Shown here one piece after another: positions 27,155 to 29,082 of a stretch of 29,082 nucleotides of DNA. Source of the stretch: Cryomorphaceae bacterium (GTDB lineage: Bacteria > Bacteroidota > Bacteroidia > Flavobacteriales > Crocinitomicaceae); contig JAJTDX010000058.1 in the NCBI GenBank assembly GCA_021298235.1, positions 1 through 29,082 of the forward strand, written 5' to 3'. The notes under the pieces were generated by a model. It was not told where the DNA came from. It worked only from the letters and a program-made list of their open reading frames with translations, and searched no databases. Position 1 is the first letter of the stretch, and each line of letters starts with the position of its first letter. The position numbers and the translations under genes are program-made.

Positions 27155-27358
27155 CGACCCATGGTGTAATCCTCCTGCACTCCGTTTCGGCGGACAGGCT
27201 GGCAACACCGAAAGTCAAAGAATGACCCATGGTGTAATCCTCCTACACTCCGTTTCGGCGGACAGGCTGGCAACACCGAAAGTCGAAGAATGACCCATGG
27301 TGTAATCCTCCTGCACTCCGTTTCGGCGGACAGGCTGGCAACACCGAAAGTCAAAGAA
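27155..27358 (+). repeat. Three 68-bp tandem repeats containing split tRNA-Gln 5' sequence
   Basis: Units start at 27155, 27223 and 27291 and differ at no more than two or three bases. Each consists of tRNA-Gln bases 1-15 (TGACCCATGGTGTAA; first base C in unit 1), a 29-base insert, tRNA bases 16-25 (CTGGCAACAC) and a 14-base tail (CGAAAGTCAAAGAA). The insert can fold: in unit 1 CCTG (27174-27177) pairs with CAGG (27195-27198) and TCCG (27181-27184) with CGGA (27191-27194). The array ends exactly where the intact tRNA begins. The short reading frames across it on both strands are by-products. Confidence 0.95.
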
Positions 27359-27431
27359 TGACCCATGGTGTAACTGGCAACACGTCTGATTTTGGTTCAG
27401 AAGAGTCTAGGTTCGAGCCCTAGTGGGTCAA
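27359..27431 (+). tRNA. tRNA-Gln (anticodon TTG)
   Basis: All 73 bases fit the cloverleaf: acceptor TGACCCA/TGGGTCA, D stem GTGT/ACAC, anticodon stem TCTGA/TCAGA around loop TTTTGGT (anticodon 27392-27394), T stem CTAGG/CCTAG around TTCGAGC, discriminator A. CCA is not encoded. The gene is preceded by three partial copies of its own 5' part. Confidence 0.96.
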
Positions 27432-27442
27432 CAAAAATAGAG

Positions 27443-27480
27443 CGAGAGTGAGAGCGGAGAGCGTCACTCTCGTTTGTTTT
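27443..27480 (+). terminator. Intrinsic terminator after tRNA-Gln
   Basis: A perfect 9-bp stem, CGAGAGTGA (27443-27451) with TCACTCTCG (27464-27472), is followed by TTTGTTTTT. It would end the array-tRNA transcript. Confidence 0.8.
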
Positions 27481-27559
27481 TATTTAAGTATACTCACTGC
27501 TCATTTTTATGGCCTGACTTTGCTCTCATTACCTTCGGTGCTGCTTCGCGGTCTGTTTC

Positions 27560-28068
27560 TCATTCTGTTATATTCGCGTAGCATTGCGAACAATCATCCG
27601 GATTGTCAGAGATCGCATGGTACACTACATCCATTCGAATTACAAGTTGCCCATCGTCTTTTTTTTCGCACACGACGATAGCCACCACAGAAGAAATCAC
27701 GTTTTCAGGTCGTGTGATTGCTTTATTGTGTGAAGGGGAATTGATCCAACCATTTACGCACTGAATGGCCAAAGATTCTATATTATTGTTCTTTAAATCC
27801 TCGTACAACTTTAGTATCTCTTTTGAATTTCCAGTCGACTGAAATCGGAACAAACATTCGGCATTGTACCTCACTCCGGCCTCGTGAGAATGTTCCTGCA
27901 TGTCTTTAGGAAAGTTGCGTTCCGCTGTCCAGTCGTTTTTCGGTATTCAGAAACTTTCTTCCAGATCAATGAATCAAGCTTGATGGAACGAATCGTGTCT
28001 GTTTGAGCAGAGGTCATACCCATACTCATCAAGGTTAGCGTCAAAACAAAAATTAGTTTCCTGTTCAT
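27560..28068 (-). pseudogene. Frameshifted secreted CAP/SCP-like protein
   Basis: The first frame (ATG at 28068) encodes a signal peptide (LIFVLTLTLMSMGMTSAQT) and DSLIWKKVSEYRK. The second frame, ending at 27560, holds FPKDMQEHSHEAG and WINSPSHNKAI, which fit the CAP (SCP-like) pattern of N-terminal tyrosine-arginine helix, central His/Glu region and W..SP.H motif. One extra A in the A5 run (27936-27940 on the plus strand as T5) joins them as EYRKNDWTAERNFPKDM, a natural sequence of about 169 residues. So the gene is either recently broken or affected by an indel error. The family is secreted and its role in bacteria is mostly unknown. Confidence 0.7.
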
Positions 28069-28100
28069 TTTGAAAAAATTAGTTGTTCAGAATGTTCGAT

Positions 28101-28367
28101 TTACTTGACTTGTATGGATAATGCACCAAGGGGGGATTTAACACCCGAATGGCGAACAATAATAAACTTAGTTCGACCAATCGAATCTACCCAAAGCTCT
28201 TTATTCACCCAACGCTCCTGCCTCGAAGCATTCCAACGTACGGGATGAGCAAAATGACGTTGCACTTCATACGGAGCCGTAAACCGATACGGATCCACCT
28301 TTGCCTCTTTTTCGCAGGCGGAAAAAATGAGTGCCAAAACGAAACATAATAAAAACGTTTTTCTCAT
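28101..28367 (-). CDS. Small lipoprotein of unknown function
   Basis: This 88-residue protein has a lipoprotein signal peptide with lipobox IFSAC (acylated Cys18), followed by a basic, tryptophan-containing mature part (VRWNASRQERWVNKELWVDS) with no recognised domain. It lies 32 bases upstream of the CAP-like gene on the same strand, so the two may be co-transcribed. No consensus promoter is seen directly before it. Confidence 0.65.
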   Translation of the reverse strand: MRKTFLLCFVLALIFSACEKEAKVDPYRFTAPYEVQRHFAHPVRWNASRQERWVNKELWVDSIGRTKFIIVRHSGVKSPLGALSIQVK

Positions 28368-28521
28368 GACTTTTTGAGATTTTAATCACAACCGAAAAAC
28401 TCTTCATTCATAACATGTGAAACTGCTAATTCATATATAGAAATGCAAACACACTCAAACGAACTGATTTTTGCGTTTATTGAATATGGTTACAAGTTCC
28501 ACTTCTCTCCCCCATTTCTCT

Positions 28522-28529
28522 TACCTTTG
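28522..28529 (+). promoter_or_regulatory. TAnnTTTG -7 box of thiL
   Basis: TACCTTTG matches the consensus, 13 bases before the ATG. No TPP riboswitch would fit in such a short leader, and none is seen. Confidence 0.45.
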
Positions 28530-28542
28530 CAAAAATTTTCGA

Positions 28543-29082
28543 ATGAGCGAGCAACGGACTGAATTGAGCAACCTGGGAGAGTTTGGATTGATTGAACACC
28601 TGACGAAAGATGTGGCTTTAACGCAAGCAAGCTCGATCAAAGGCGTGGGGGATGACGCTGCAGTGATCCGGATTTCAGACGAAGAATCACTATTGATCTC
28701 AACGGATATGCTGATTGAAGGAGTCCATTTCAATCTGATGTACATGCCGTTGAAACATTTGGGTTACAAGGCAGTGGCTGTGAACGTAAGTGATATCTGC
28801 GCAATGAACGGTAAAGCCGAGCAAATCACTGTTTCGCTCGCCGTGTCGAACCGCTTTCCGGTGGAGGCTTTGGAGGAGCTCTATTCGGGCATCAAAGCGG
28901 CGTGTGCCTTCTATGGTGTTGACTTGGTCGGTGGCGATACCACCTCATCCACTTCCGGACTGGTAATAAGTGTATCTGCACTTGGCCGTGCGAAGAACAG
29001 TGAGATAACATACAGAAATGGCGCAAAAGAATACGATTTGCTTGTCGTGACGGGAGATCTTGGTGCTGCCTACATGGGCTTG
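28543..29082 (+). CDS. thiL: Thiamine-monophosphate kinase (3' end outside the window)
   Basis: ThiL phosphorylates thiamine monophosphate to the active cofactor thiamine diphosphate in the cytoplasm. The 180 visible residues, roughly the first half, carry the Mg-ATP motifs GDDAAV (36-41), STDMLIEGVHF (53-63), VNVSDICAMNG (81-91), GGDTT (130-134) and GDLGAAYMGL (171-180). The ATG at 28543 fits the family N-terminus (LSNLGEFGLIEHL). It is a single gene here, without other thiamine genes beside it. Confidence 0.95.
   Translation, partial: MSEQRTELSNLGEFGLIEHLTKDVALTQASSIKGVGDDAAVIRISDEESLLISTDMLIEGVHFNLMYMPLKHLGYKAVAVNVSDICAMNGKAEQITVSLAVSNRFPVEALEELYSGIKAACAFYGVDLVGGDTTSSTSGLVISVSALGRAKNSEITYRNGAKEYDLLVVTGDLGAAYMGL

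Noticed and set aside
27155..27358. CRISPR array or protein-coding repeats
   Set aside because: Units are directly adjacent without unique spacers, and the short frames on both strands arise only because 68 bp units lack stops by chance; the tRNA-derived content explains them.
27359..27431. Attachment site of an integrated element at tRNA-Gln
   Set aside because: No integrase is nearby and the repeated part is the 5' half rather than the 3' half normally copied by integration.
28490..28545. TPP riboswitch before thiL
   Set aside because: The leader after the -7 box is about 13 bases and no thi-box sequence is present.

Overview
The window looks like chromosomal DNA of a Bacteroidota, most likely the Flavobacteriales (a Crocinitomicaceae- or Cryomorphaceae-like organism is my guess). 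Evidence: very large secreted proteins with PKD-like, P-domain and gliding-type (CHU_C) C-terminal modules; a type A type IX secretion (T9SS) sorting tail; a DUF2480 gene; a DUF2723 membrane glycosyltransferase-like gene; and repeated matches to the Bacteroidota promoter consensus TAnnTTTG, several with TTG 20-23 bases upstream. No plasmid, phage, integrase, transposase or CRISPR signature is visible.

Layout. 1-1863 (-): 5' part of a giant secreted repeat protein that runs off the window. 2027-5203 (+): a 1058-residue membrane protein joining two transporter-like membrane halves, a spermidine-synthase-like domain and TPRs. 5205-10004 (-): a small secreted protein, a 983-residue surface protein, ribF and a secreted leucine-rich-repeat protein. 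10211-14070 (+): the Fe-S assembly operon (IscA/SufA-type carrier, sufB, sufC, sufD), without sufS or sufE beside it. 14075-14667 (-): two small coupled genes. 14697-16231 (+): an orphan solute-binding-like lipoprotein, then a 43-residue ORF overlapping a two-helix membrane protein. 16217-16603 (-): RNase P RNA. 16627-20167 (-): an operon of an ECF sigma factor, a protein with one inner-membrane helix plus a predicted C-terminal beta-barrel (architecture of dual-membrane-spanning anti-sigma factors), a frameshifted lipoprotein and a frameshifted T9SS-sorted protein. 20301-22300: SixA-like phosphatase, rhomboid protease, an 8-bp repeat array and a DUF2480 gene. 22301-26950 (-): polysaccharide deacetylase and a DUF2723 gene split by a frameshift. 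27111-27480: promoter, three 68-bp repeats built from the 5' part of a tRNA, an intact tRNA-Gln(TTG) and a terminator. 27560-28367 (-): a frameshifted CAP-like secreted protein and a small lipoprotein. 28543-end (+): 5' part of thiL.

Most unusual: (1) the tRNA-Gln leader array, in which 25 nt of tRNA 5' sequence, split in the D loop by a 29-nt hairpin-forming insert, is repeated three times between a good promoter and the real tRNA; (2) the sigma factor/dual-membrane anti-sigma operon with surface-protein cargo; (3) the 8-bp/40-bp repeat array; (4) two genes whose promoter position predicts leaderless mRNAs; (5) a 43-residue ORF overlapping a membrane-protein gene.

Four genes between 16.6 and 28.1 kb are interrupted by frameshifts. 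Two are restored by one base in a homopolymer (C4 at 24553-24556, A5 at 27936-27940), so sequencing or assembly errors must be excluded before calling these genes dead.
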